From Hymenobacter glacialis (GTDB lineage Bacteria > Bacteroidota > Bacteroidia > Cytophagales > Hymenobacteraceae), in contig NZ_MDZC01000046.1 in NCBI RefSeq assembly GCF_001816165.1, positions 1 through 64,000 of the forward strand: 64,000 bases of DNA, given 5' to 3'. Position 1 is the first letter of the stretch; every line of letters starts with the position of its first letter. The position numbers were made by a program, and so were the translations under genes. Under the pieces are notes generated by a model. The model saw nothing but the letters and a program-made list of their open reading frames with translations, made no database searches and had not been told where the DNA came from. Below are positions 24,763 to 31,976 of the stretch, one piece after another.

Positions 24763-26220
24763 CTAGCTCAGTTTCTTGGTCAGGAACTCATACAGCAGGC
24801 GCACGCCCATGCCGGTGCCGCCTTTACCGCGGTAGTTCTCCGCAGCAGTGAGGAAGGCCGGGCCGGCAATGTCGAGGTGAATCCAGGGGTAGCCTTCGGC
24901 AAAGCGCTCCAGGAACTTGGCGGCCGAAATCTGGCCGGCTTCGCCCTTGCCCAGGTTGCTGAGGTCGGCGATGTCAGACTTGATGTGGTCGGCGTACTCG
25001 TCCCAGAGTGGAAACTCCACGAGGCGCTCGTGCACGCGGTAGCCCGCAGTAGAAAGCTCGGCCAGCGTTTCAGCACCGGCCGTGCCCATCACGGCGGTTG
25101 CTTCGGTGCCCAGGGCACGCACGGCGGCACCGGTGAGGGTGGCCAGGTCGATAACCAGCTCGGGGTCGTACTTCTTGGCGAAGCTCAGGGCGTCGGCGAG
25201 GAGCAGGCGGCCTTCGGCGTCGGTGTTTTTTACTTCCACGGTGAGGCCGCTGTGCATGGTGATGACGTCGCCGGGCGCGTAGGCGAGGCCGCCGGGGCGG
25301 TTGTCGGTGGCAGGCACCAGGCCGATGACGTGCAGCGGCACGTTGTTTTTGGCCAAGGCGTAGAGCGTGCCGGCCACGGCAGCGCCGCCGGCCATGTCGC
25401 ACTTCATCATGTCCATGCTATTAGGGGTGGGCTTGAGGCTGAGGCCGCCGGTGTCGAACACCACGCCTTTGCCCACCAACACGTAGGGCTTGGCATTTTG
25501 GGCACCTTCGGGCTTCCATTCCAGGATGCTGAAGGTGGGCGGCTCGGGCGAGCCCAGGTTCACGGCCAGCAGGCCGCCCATGCGCAGGGCTTCAATTTTG
25601 GGCAGGTCGAGGATGTCGGTGGTGAAGCCGGCTTCGTCGCCCGCTGCGGCAATGTTTTCGGCCAGCTGCAGGGCGTTAAGCTTGTTGAGCGGGGCATTGA
25701 CCAGGTTGCGCGCCAGAATTACGCCTTGCAGCAAGCCTTCAAGCGCGGTGAGCGCCTCGGGCGTGGCCGCGTCGCCGACCACCGAGATTTTGGTGAGGGC
25801 GGCGGGCTTCCGGGATTTCTCATCGGTTTTGTAGCCTTCAAACTGGTAGGCCGTCAGGGCCAGGCCTTCGGCCAGGAGCAGGGCGGCGTCCGGAGTTTCG
25901 CTCAGGTTGTGGATGAAGACTTCGGTGGTTTTCTCTTTTTTCAGCTGGCCGTGCAGGGCGTGGCCGCTGCGGCGCAAGGCCTCGGCTACCTGCCCGGACG
26001 TAGGTTTCTTGGCCAGCACCACAAAGTAGTGCTGGTGGCTGAAATGGTTGAGGTGAACGAGCTTTTGGTCATCGGCGAGCGCGGCGGATACGTACGCTTG
26101 GGCTTCGGCCGAGAGGTCGCCGGCAGCGCCGGTGGGCAGGGCAGAGGTGCCATTGGCCAGAATGAAAACCTGGGTAGACTGGGCCGGCGCGGCGGCTACG
26201 TGGGCAAGTGCTGGGGACAT
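24763..26220 (-). CDS. pepA: Leucyl aminopeptidase (M17)
   Basis: A 485-residue M17 cytosolic aminopeptidase that removes N-terminal residues with two metal ions. The signature NTDAEGRLLLADAL and the upstream metal/catalytic block YVLVGKGVVFDTGGLSLKP (Lys and Asp) are both present, along with CDMAGGAAVAGT. The N-terminal M17 domain (about 1-160) is present and of normal size. The start at 26220 (MSPALAHVAAAPAQ) is preferred to a longer frame. A long open frame on the opposite strand is only a shadow of this GC-rich gene. Confidence 0.95.
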   Translation of the reverse strand: MSPALAHVAAAPAQSTQVFILANGTSALPTGAAGDLSAEAQAYVSAALADDQKLVHLNHFSHQHYFVVLAKKPTSGQVAEALRRSGHALHGQLKKEKTTEVFIHNLSETPDAALLLAEGLALTAYQFEGYKTDEKSRKPAALTKISVVGDAATPEALTALEGLLQGVILARNLVNAPLNKLNALQLAENIAAAGDEAGFTTDILDLPKIEALRMGGLLAVNLGSPEPPTFSILEWKPEGAQNAKPYVLVGKGVVFDTGGLSLKPTPNSMDMMKCDMAGGAAVAGTLYALAKNNVPLHVIGLVPATDNRPGGLAYAPGDVITMHSGLTVEVKNTDAEGRLLLADALSFAKKYDPELVIDLATLTGAAVRALGTEATAVMGTAGAETLAELSTAGYRVHERLVEFPLWDEYADHIKSDIADLSNLGKGEAGQISAAKFLERFAEGYPWIHLDIAGPAFLTAAENYRGKGGTGMGVRLLYEFLTKKLS

Positions 26221-26421
26221 GAGCAAAATTGAAGGCCGTAGATTTGAGTCCGCAAGGTACTGTTTCGGCAGCAAGGTTTTTTCGGCTGAATTTTAAACCG
26301 CTGAGCCGGGCTGACCGAAGCAGCGCTACCGCTTGGTTGTGGTGGTATGAATTACTTGCGTCGTCGCGCGGCGCCGTCCAGCTCAGCCCACCGTTCTGTT
26401 ACTTCCTAACGCCTTCCTATC

Positions 26422-27255
26422 GTGAACACCGTTCGCCCCAAAAAACACCTCGGCCAGCACTTTCTGGCCGACCCCAACATTGCCCGCAATATCGTGGGCG
26501 CGCTGCAGTTGCCGGACGGCGTGCAGCAGGTGCTCGAAATTGGCCCCGGCATGGGCGTGCTTACCCAGTACCTGCTGCAAAACCCAGCCTACCAGACCAG
26601 CGTGGTGGAGATTGACACCGAGTCGGTGGCCTACCTGAAAGTGCACTACCCGGCGCTGGCCGACCGCATCTACGCCACCGACTTTCTGAAGCAGAGCCTG
26701 AGCACGATGTTTCCGGACCAGCCACTGGCCATCATCGGCAACTTCCCCTACAACATCAGCAGCCAGATTTTCTTCGCCGTGCTCAACAACCGCCAGCAGG
26801 TGCGCGAGGTGGTGGGCATGATTCAGAAGGAAGTGGCCCAGCGCCTGGCCGAGCCGCCTGGCTCCAAAACCTACGGCATTCTGAGCGTGCTGCTCCAGGC
26901 TTATTATAAGATTGACTACCTCTTCACGGTGCCGCCGCACGTGTTTGTGCCGCCGCCCAAGGTGGAGTCGGCCGTGGTTCGCCTCACCCGCAACGACACG
27001 GAGCGGCTGGACTGCGACGAGAAGCTGTTTTTTCGGGTGGTGAAGCAGGCGTTTCAGACGCGCCGCAAGACGCTGCGCAACGCGCTCAAGCCCTTCGGCC
27101 TGCCCCCCGAAGCCACCACCGATGCCATTTTCGACAAGCGGGCCGAGCAATTGGGCGTGGCCGAATTTGTGGGCCTGACCCAACGCATCGGGCAGCACAA
27201 CGCCGGCGCCAGCGCCGCCCTGCCCGATTTGGACCTCAACGACCTTGCGGACTAG
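26422..27255 (+). CDS. rsmA: 16S rRNA (adenine1518/1519-N6) dimethyltransferase
   Basis: A 277-residue SAM-dependent methylase (KsgA) that dimethylates two adenines in helix 45 of 16S rRNA during 30S maturation. It starts with GTG. KKHLGQHFLADPNIARNIV is the family N-terminus; the SAM loop EIGPGMGVLTQYLL is at about residues 40-53; the catalytic motif IV NFPYNIS is at about 109-115. The C-terminal domain is normal. Its spacer from the divergent pepA is 201 bases. Confidence 0.97.
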   Translation: MNTVRPKKHLGQHFLADPNIARNIVGALQLPDGVQQVLEIGPGMGVLTQYLLQNPAYQTSVVEIDTESVAYLKVHYPALADRIYATDFLKQSLSTMFPDQPLAIIGNFPYNISSQIFFAVLNNRQQVREVVGMIQKEVAQRLAEPPGSKTYGILSVLLQAYYKIDYLFTVPPHVFVPPPKVESAVVRLTRNDTERLDCDEKLFFRVVKQAFQTRRKTLRNALKPFGLPPEATTDAIFDKRAEQLGVAEFVGLTQRIGQHNAGASAALPDLDLNDLAD

Positions 27256-27272
27256 CAGGGGATGTGTTTGAC

Positions 27273-27695
27273 ATGAAGCAATTTCGTACTGCCAGACTTC
27301 TATTGCCACTGACCTTGCTGTTGGCTGGTTGCTTCTGGGGCGACGAACGCGAGACGAGGCACTTGGTCGGTAATTATTACCTGAATGAAACCGGACCTGA
27401 TTCCGGTGCCTGGTACCTGCACTTTGATGACGAAAATTTCGGCTTGGCCGATGCGCTGTTTAATTGTCAGATTGTAGAGGCTGGCTTCAATAAGCAATGC
27501 ATCATTATGCGAGCCACCTGCACCAACCCTCAGTTTTATATCGCACGCATAAACAGGGCCAATGACCGGGAAATTGCCCGTAATGCAATACAAGGCCCTT
27601 ATACTAGTCAAGAGCTTCAAGCGAAATTACAGCGGCTGTCTGGCGATGATGTGCTCAGCTTCGATGCAACCCTGACCAACCCAAGTAGATGGTAA
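27273..27695 (+). CDS. Small lipoprotein, unknown
   Basis: A 140-residue lipoprotein. The start at 27273 gives MKQFRTARLLLPLTLLLAGCFWG with a lipobox LLAGC (Cys20). Two further Cys in the mature part (NCQIVEAGFNKQC, MRATC) may form disulfides. The sequence is poorer in GC than its neighbours, as often seen in lineage-specific lipoproteins. Its last codons overlap the ATG of the next gene (27689), so the two are coupled. No family was recognised. Confidence 0.75.
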   Translation: MKQFRTARLLLPLTLLLAGCFWGDERETRHLVGNYYLNETGPDSGAWYLHFDDENFGLADALFNCQIVEAGFNKQCIIMRATCTNPQFYIARINRANDREIARNAIQGPYTSQELQAKLQRLSGDDVLSFDATLTNPSRW

Positions 27696-28657
27696 GTACC
27701 TGCTTAGTAATAGATGAAATGCACCCTTCGCTGCCGGAAATGCTGCGGGCCGTTGGGGTTGAAATTCATTACCAGCCCACGCTCAGCGCCGCCGAAGTTC
27801 CCGCTGCCCTGGCTGCATTTCCTTACGATGGCCTGATGGTGCGCAGCAAGTTGCGCGTGACGGCCGCTCTGCTGGCCCACGGCCCGCACCTGCGCTACGT
27901 AGCCCGGGCTGGTGCGGGGGTTGATAATATTGACGAAGCGGCCATGGCAGCGGCCGGGGTCACGCTGCTCAACGCGCCGGAGGGCAACCGCGACGCGGTG
28001 GGCGAATACGCCTTGGGCCTGCTGCTGGCGCTTTTCCGCAACGTGACGCGGGCCCACCAGGAAGTGCGCCAGGGGCAGTGGCACCGCGAAGCCAACCGGG
28101 GCGAAGAAATCGGCGGCAAAACCATTGGGCTGCTGGGCTACGGGCACATGGGGCGGGCGTTTGCGCGCCGGCTCAGCGGTTTCGGCTGTACTGTGCTGGC
28201 CCACGACACGGACCCAAATTGCGCCGCCGCCGACCACGCCACGCTGGTGAGCCTGGCCGAGCTGCAGGCCCGGGCCGAGGTGCTGAGCGTGCACATTCCG
28301 TACTCTGTGGCCAACCATCACTACGTGAATGCGGGCCTGCTTCAGGGATTTCGGGCGCCGCTATGGGTGCTCAATACGGCTCGCGGGGAGGTGCTGGACC
28401 ACGCCGCATTGGTAAGTGGCCTGCAAGCTGGCACGGTGCGCGGCGCGGCGCTCGACGTGCTTGAAAACGAACGGCTCGGCGCGCTCACAGCTGAGCAGCA
28501 GCAACGGTTCGACTTTCTGGCTCAGGCCCCCAACGTTGTGCTCACTCCCCACGTGGGCGGCTGGACGCATCAGAGCTACGCCCGCATCAACGAGGTGCTG
28601 GCCCAAAAGATTGCGGCTTTCCTGCGCGCCGGCAAACCGGAGTTGGCGGGGAGCTAG
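27689..28657 (+). CDS. D-isomer-specific 2-hydroxyacid dehydrogenase (phosphoglycerate dehydrogenase-like)
   Basis: A 322-residue NAD-dependent dehydrogenase of the D-2-hydroxyacid family. The Rossmann motif GLLGYGHMGRAFARRL is at about residues 148-163, the Arg-containing catalytic segment NTARGEVLDHAAL near 230, the Glu in ALDVLENE, and the His near TPHVGGWTHQSY. It is shorter than full SerA and lacks ACT domains, so it may be a SerA-like enzyme or act on another 2-hydroxyacid. Its start overlaps the preceding lipoprotein gene by seven bases. Confidence 0.9.
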   Translation: MVSTCLVIDEMHPSLPEMLRAVGVEIHYQPTLSAAEVPAALAAFPYDGLMVRSKLRVTAALLAHGPHLRYVARAGAGVDNIDEAAMAAAGVTLLNAPEGNRDAVGEYALGLLLALFRNVTRAHQEVRQGQWHREANRGEEIGGKTIGLLGYGHMGRAFARRLSGFGCTVLAHDTDPNCAAADHATLVSLAELQARAEVLSVHIPYSVANHHYVNAGLLQGFRAPLWVLNTARGEVLDHAALVSGLQAGTVRGAALDVLENERLGALTAEQQQRFDFLAQAPNVVLTPHVGGWTHQSYARINEVLAQKIAAFLRAGKPELAGS

Positions 28658-28676
28658 CCGGTTTTGCGTATCTTTG
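28643..28676 (+). promoter_or_regulatory. Probable greA promoter (TTG-N23-TATCTTTG)
   Basis: TATCTTTG (28669-28676) is a strong -7 match; TTG at 28643-28645 is 23 bases upstream. It straddles the stop of the dehydrogenase gene and lies before a hairpin in the greA leader. Confidence 0.6.
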
Positions 28677-28692
28677 CAGGGAACCTAAGAAG

Positions 28693-28734
28693 GGAGAACG
28701 GTTGGCAGTGCCAGCCGTTCTCCTTGCTTTTTAG
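28693..28734 (+). terminator. Hairpin between the greA promoter and greA
   Basis: GGAGAACGG (28693-28701) pairs with CCGTTCTCC (28715-28723), extended inward by TTGGCA/TGCCAG with a wobble, and is followed by TTGCTTTTTA. It could end the upstream transcript. Because it is downstream of the TATCTTTG box, it could also act as an attenuator of greA. Confidence 0.72.
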
Positions 28735-28757
28735 CCAAACCGTCAGCATCTACTCCC

Positions 28758-29234
28758 ATGGCCACCACCATCAATTATTACACTCCCGAGGGCCTGCAAA
28801 AACTGAAGGATGACCTCCAGGACCTCAAGGTTCGGGGCCGTGCCAAGGCCGCCGAAGACCTGCGGGAAGCCCGCGACAAGGGCGACCTGAGCGAGAACGC
28901 CGAGTACGACGCCGCCAAGGATGCCCAGGGCCTGCTCGAGCTTAAAATCTCCAAGCTCGAAGAAGTAGTGGGCAATGCCCGCGTCATCGACGAAACCAAC
29001 ATGGACTTTAGCAAGGTGCTCATCATGAGCAAGGTGAAGCTGAAGAACCTGAAGAATAACATGGTGCTCGACTACACGCTGGTGGCCGAAGAAGAGGCCA
29101 ACCTGGCCGCCGGTAAAATCTCAGTGAAGTCGCCTATCGGCAAAGGCCTGCTGGGTAAATCGGCCGGCGACATGGCCGAAATCATCGTGCCAGCCGGCAA
29201 GCTGCAGTTTGAGATTCTGGAAATCAGCCGGTAG
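28758..29234 (+). CDS. greA: Transcription elongation factor GreA
   Basis: A 158-residue factor that rescues backtracked RNA polymerase by stimulating transcript cleavage. The N-terminal coiled coil (1-75) carries the tip acidic pair in GDLSENAEYDAAKDAQ (Asp and Glu at the tip). The C-terminal FKBP-like domain (80-158) is complete and ends with LQFEILEISR. The length is standard. It has its own promoter candidate and a perfect terminator, so it is probably a single-gene unit. Confidence 0.97.
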   Translation: MATTINYYTPEGLQKLKDDLQDLKVRGRAKAAEDLREARDKGDLSENAEYDAAKDAQGLLELKISKLEEVVGNARVIDETNMDFSKVLIMSKVKLKNLKNNMVLDYTLVAEEEANLAAGKISVKSPIGKGLLGKSAGDMAEIIVPAGKLQFEILEISR

Positions 29235-29280
29235 ATTTTTGAGCTATTAGCTGATGGCGGTTAGCTGTCAGCTTTTTCAA

Positions 29281-29311
29281 CAAAGGCCATTGCGTTGCGC
29301 AATGGCCTTTG
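29281..29311 (+). terminator. Perfect terminator hairpin after greA
   Basis: CAAAGGCCATTGCG, loop TTG, CGCAATGGCCTTTG: a perfect 14-bp stem with a T/G-rich 3' side, 46 bases after greA. The preceding 29243-29275 holds AGCTATTAGCTGATGGC words. Confidence 0.85.
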
Positions 29312-29345
29312 TTGTTGTTGGCGGTAACTTGCCGGCGGTAAACAA

Positions 29346-29400
29346 GGCCGTTAGCTATTGGCAAAAAAGCTAATAGCTAACGGCCATCAGCTAATAGCTT
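29346..29400. repeat. Inverted short-word repeat before the HIT gene
   Basis: GGCCGTTAGCTATT (29346-29359) pairs perfectly with AATAGCTAACGGCC (29372-29385), followed by one more copy of the word (CAGCTAATAGC). It ends ten bases before the ATG of the HIT fusion gene. Confidence 0.75.
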
Positions 29401-29410
29401 AAAAAAAACC

Positions 29411-30244
29411 ATGCCTTCAATTTTCTCCCGCATCGTTTCCGGCGAGCTGCCGGCCTACAAAGTAGCCGAAGACGGCCGCCACCTGGCTTTTCTCGACATC
29501 ACGCCGCTGGTGGAAGGGCACGTACTGGTGATTCCCAAGAAGGAAACCGACTACATCTTCGACCTGCCCACCGACGAGCTGGCGGCGCTGCACGCGTTTT
29601 CGCAGCGCGTGGCCAAAGCCGTGAAAGCCGCCGTGACGTGCAAGCGCGTGGGCGTGGCCGTGATTGGGCTGGAAGTGCCGCACGCGCACATTCACCTCAT
29701 TCCGATGACCAGGGTGTCGGACATGAGCTTTGCCAACCCCAAAATTAAAGTAGCCGAAGCCCGGATGCAGGAGCTGGCTACCGCCATTGCCGCCCAAGTG
29801 GAAGGCGGCAGTGGCCTGAGCGAGACCAAAGCAGGAGCAGCCAGCGCCGCGAGCGCCGCCGTACCAGCCCCGCTGGAAGCTGCGGTGAAAGGCCTGCACT
29901 TCATGAGCGAATCGGAGGCGCCACTGGAAGCGGTAGCGTACCCGGCGCCGGGCGGCGAACTATCGGATGCCGTGCTACTAAAGCTGCTGGGCGAGCCGGG
30001 CGATGCCAAAATAGAAACGGTGGAGCTAACCAAGTTCCTGCGCAACCACACCGCCGACGATGGCGTGCTGGGCGACGTTACGCTCGCCAACCGCTTCAAG
30101 GCCCTGCAAATGTTTATGAAGCAGGAAATGGACGGCGTGCAGGTGTACCGCGTGGGCAGCGAGCCGAAAATCCACGCCTACGCCCTGGGTCGGATGATGG
30201 ACGGCACGCTGGCCGGCTTCAAAACCGTGCTTACCGAAACGTGA
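29411..30244 (+). CDS. HIT-domain protein fused to a NuiA-like nuclease inhibitor
   Basis: A 277-residue two-domain protein. Residues 1-130 form a HIT (histidine triad) nucleotide hydrolase, with the triad His91-x-His93-x-His95 in VPHAHIHLIPM. An Ala-rich linker (about 131-150) follows. Residues about 150-277 match the nuclease A inhibitor family (NuiA, PF07924): GLHFMSESEAPLEAV, TVELTKFLRN, FKALQMFMKQ, VQVYRVG and a C-terminal ...LTET. In cyanobacterial NuiA the C-terminal Thr reaches the nuclease metal site, and the same residue ends this protein. There is no signal peptide, so it is cytoplasmic. A NucA-type nuclease gene lies 83 bases downstream in the opposite direction. Domain calls are from recall of the families. 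Confidence 0.85.
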   Translation: MPSIFSRIVSGELPAYKVAEDGRHLAFLDITPLVEGHVLVIPKKETDYIFDLPTDELAALHAFSQRVAKAVKAAVTCKRVGVAVIGLEVPHAHIHLIPMTRVSDMSFANPKIKVAEARMQELATAIAAQVEGGSGLSETKAGAASAASAAVPAPLEAAVKGLHFMSESEAPLEAVAYPAPGGELSDAVLLKLLGEPGDAKIETVELTKFLRNHTADDGVLGDVTLANRFKALQMFMKQEMDGVQVYRVGSEPKIHAYALGRMMDGTLAGFKTVLTET

Positions 30245-30271
30245 TAACCAATTAAAAATTAACCAAATAGG

Positions 30272-30303
30272 CAGTCATGCTGAGCGCAGCCGAAGCATGA
30301 CTG
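30272..30303. repeat. Palindromic repeat, GTCATGCTGAGC family (copy 3, short)
   Basis: CAGTCATGCT...AGCATGACTG with a core TGAGCGCAGCCGA. It lies between the convergent HIT-inhibitor and nuclease genes and may act as a shared terminator. Confidence 0.7.
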
Positions 30304-30327
30304 TTCAACTTTTTAAAGCCCAGGATA

Positions 30328-31797
30328 TCAACGCCCTTGGCCGCTGTCCACCAGCTTTTGTAGGCGGGACTGAGCATCGCGTGGCAGGGCACTGAGCAAA
30401 TCCAGGCCGGTGGCGGCTTCTATTTTATCCACAGAAGTCAGGTAGGAGCGCCAGTCGGGGGTGATGGTGTTGTCGTTGGGCGTGTCGATGGCCAGTACGC
30501 GCACGTTGGGGTCGGTGCTGATGCGCTGGAGGTCGTTCTGGCCTTCGGACAGGATAACCATGACTTTCCAGATGCGGGCGGGGACGGTAACGCGGCCCTG
30601 GTCAAGGGTTTGGGCGAAGCCGTTGGAGCCGGTGCCACCGCGGCCGTAGCTGCCCATAATGATATAGATTTCCTGACCGCGTTGCACCTGGGCGCGGCCA
30701 TACTCTTCGAGCTGGGCCCAGGCTTGCTGGTTGTTGCGCGGGGCCTGGGGCACCATGTTGGACATGAGAAAAGTGGCGGAGTTTGCGTCGAGGTCGGCGG
30801 TGCGGTCGCCACTGGGGCAGTTGTGGCCTTTGTCGAACCCCGATCGGCTGTAGCTGCCGGCCGAAACCTGATAGAATTGCCGGGGTAGGGCCGGGTCGGG
30901 GCGGAAGTTGTTCTGGCGGGGCGCTTTGCCGATGTCGGCCCGACCCAGGTGCCAGCTCACCCAAGTGGGGATGCCGCGCCCGGCGTGGTATCCGATGGTG
31001 AATTCGGGATGGACGAGTAGGTAGTTGGAGGCGTTGGCGGGGTCGGAAGTTGCGCCGCTGGGGTTGCCCAGCGCCAGGTTGTCCGCAGAGGTGCTGGATG
31101 CCTGGGTTCCGGCAGGAGCGGGGGCTGGGCCGGAGCTGGGCGGTATAGAGGGGCGCGGGGCCGTGGTGCTAGGTTGCGGAGCGTCGCGGTTCTCAAAGTA
31201 GCCGCCCGTGACGCTCGTACCAGTGGCTACGGCGGGGCCGGCCGTAGTTTCAATGCGAATGTCGTCGATATTCAGCCGGGCGTTCTGGCCGCTGGTTTTG
31301 CGAATTTCGAGCCGGATGGGCTGGTTGGCAATGCCCTCAAATACGTGCGGCACCAGCCGGGGGCCGCGCGTTTCGATGCGCTGGCCGGTTTGCGCGTAGC
31401 TGCGGCCGCCGTCGCGGCTCAGCCACAGCTCCCAGGTGCTGGGGGCGTCCTGGCCATAAGCCGCCGCGCTGATGGTGATGCGCTGCACGCCGGCCGGCAC
31501 GTCAAATTGCATGGCAATGCGGCCCAGGTTGTGCAGGCGAGCAGCGCGTTGGCCGTTCTTGTGGTCCTGCGGGCTGCTGCCAATCAGCGCTTCGGCAAAC
31601 TTCCAGGAACCGGTGGCCAGGGGCTCGTCGGCTTCGGCATAAGCGCCTTTACTGCCTATTTCAAATGTTTCGGGGAAGGGGGAGGCTTGAGTGGTGGGTT
31701 GCTGCCGGGAGGGTGCCTGGGTGGTGGCGTTTTCGGCAGTTTGCTGCGAGCACGCTAACAGGCCAAATGCGATAAGGAGCAGTGAGGGACGATACAT
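30328..31797 (-). CDS. DNA/RNA non-specific endonuclease lipoprotein (NucA type)
   Basis: A 489-residue exported nuclease. The start at 31797 (MYRPSLLLIAFGLLACSQQ) gives a lipobox LLAC, so it is a surface or periplasmic lipoprotein. The longer frame upstream is only a translated repeat. Residues about 45-185 form a beta-sandwich, carbohydrate-binding-like module (TFEIGSKGAYAEA ... LNIDDIRIET). A Pro/Ser/Thr linker follows, then the NUC domain (about 245-470) with the DxGH motif as DKGHNCPSGDRT and the metal Asn in LMSNMVPQAPRNNQQAW. It cuts DNA and RNA without sequence preference in this family. It is convergent with a gene encoding a NuiA-like inhibitor. Confidence 0.9.
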   Translation of the reverse strand: MYRPSLLLIAFGLLACSQQTAENATTQAPSRQQPTTQASPFPETFEIGSKGAYAEADEPLATGSWKFAEALIGSSPQDHKNGQRAARLHNLGRIAMQFDVPAGVQRITISAAAYGQDAPSTWELWLSRDGGRSYAQTGQRIETRGPRLVPHVFEGIANQPIRLEIRKTSGQNARLNIDDIRIETTAGPAVATGTSVTGGYFENRDAPQPSTTAPRPSIPPSSGPAPAPAGTQASSTSADNLALGNPSGATSDPANASNYLLVHPEFTIGYHAGRGIPTWVSWHLGRADIGKAPRQNNFRPDPALPRQFYQVSAGSYSRSGFDKGHNCPSGDRTADLDANSATFLMSNMVPQAPRNNQQAWAQLEEYGRAQVQRGQEIYIIMGSYGRGGTGSNGFAQTLDQGRVTVPARIWKVMVILSEGQNDLQRISTDPNVRVLAIDTPNDNTITPDWRSYLTSVDKIEAATGLDLLSALPRDAQSRLQKLVDSGQGR

Positions 31798-31849
31798 GGG
31801 GCGAAGATATGCAGCCAGCCAGCGCCCTGGTGTGCGCCGCCATGCACCA

Positions 31850-31940
31850 TCTGTCATGCCGAGCGCAGCGAAGCATCCTCTCACCGGCGAACAAATTGTT
31901 GGGAGGTGAAAGGATGCTTCGCTGCGCTCGGCATGACAGA
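31850..31940. repeat. Palindromic repeat, GTCATGCCGAGC family (copy 4)
   Basis: Arms 31850-31885 and 31905-31940, 36 bases each, are inverted copies with one mismatch, around a 19-base centre. Core words CTGTCATGCCGAGCGCAGCG and GAAGCATCCT. It lies between the nuclease start and the selO stop. Confidence 0.85.
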
Positions 31941-31976
31941 AGATAAGTTGTTCTGTACCGGACAAGAATTTGCTCC

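Noticed and set aside
24877..26232. A 451-codon open frame on the plus strand opposite pepA
   Set aside because: It is the shadow of pepA, with Gly/Gln/His-rich sequence and no domain.
31797..31965. A longer N-terminus for the nuclease
   Set aside because: The extra 56 residues are translated palindromic repeat (ERSEAS, FAALGMTD). The lipobox start at 31797 is better.
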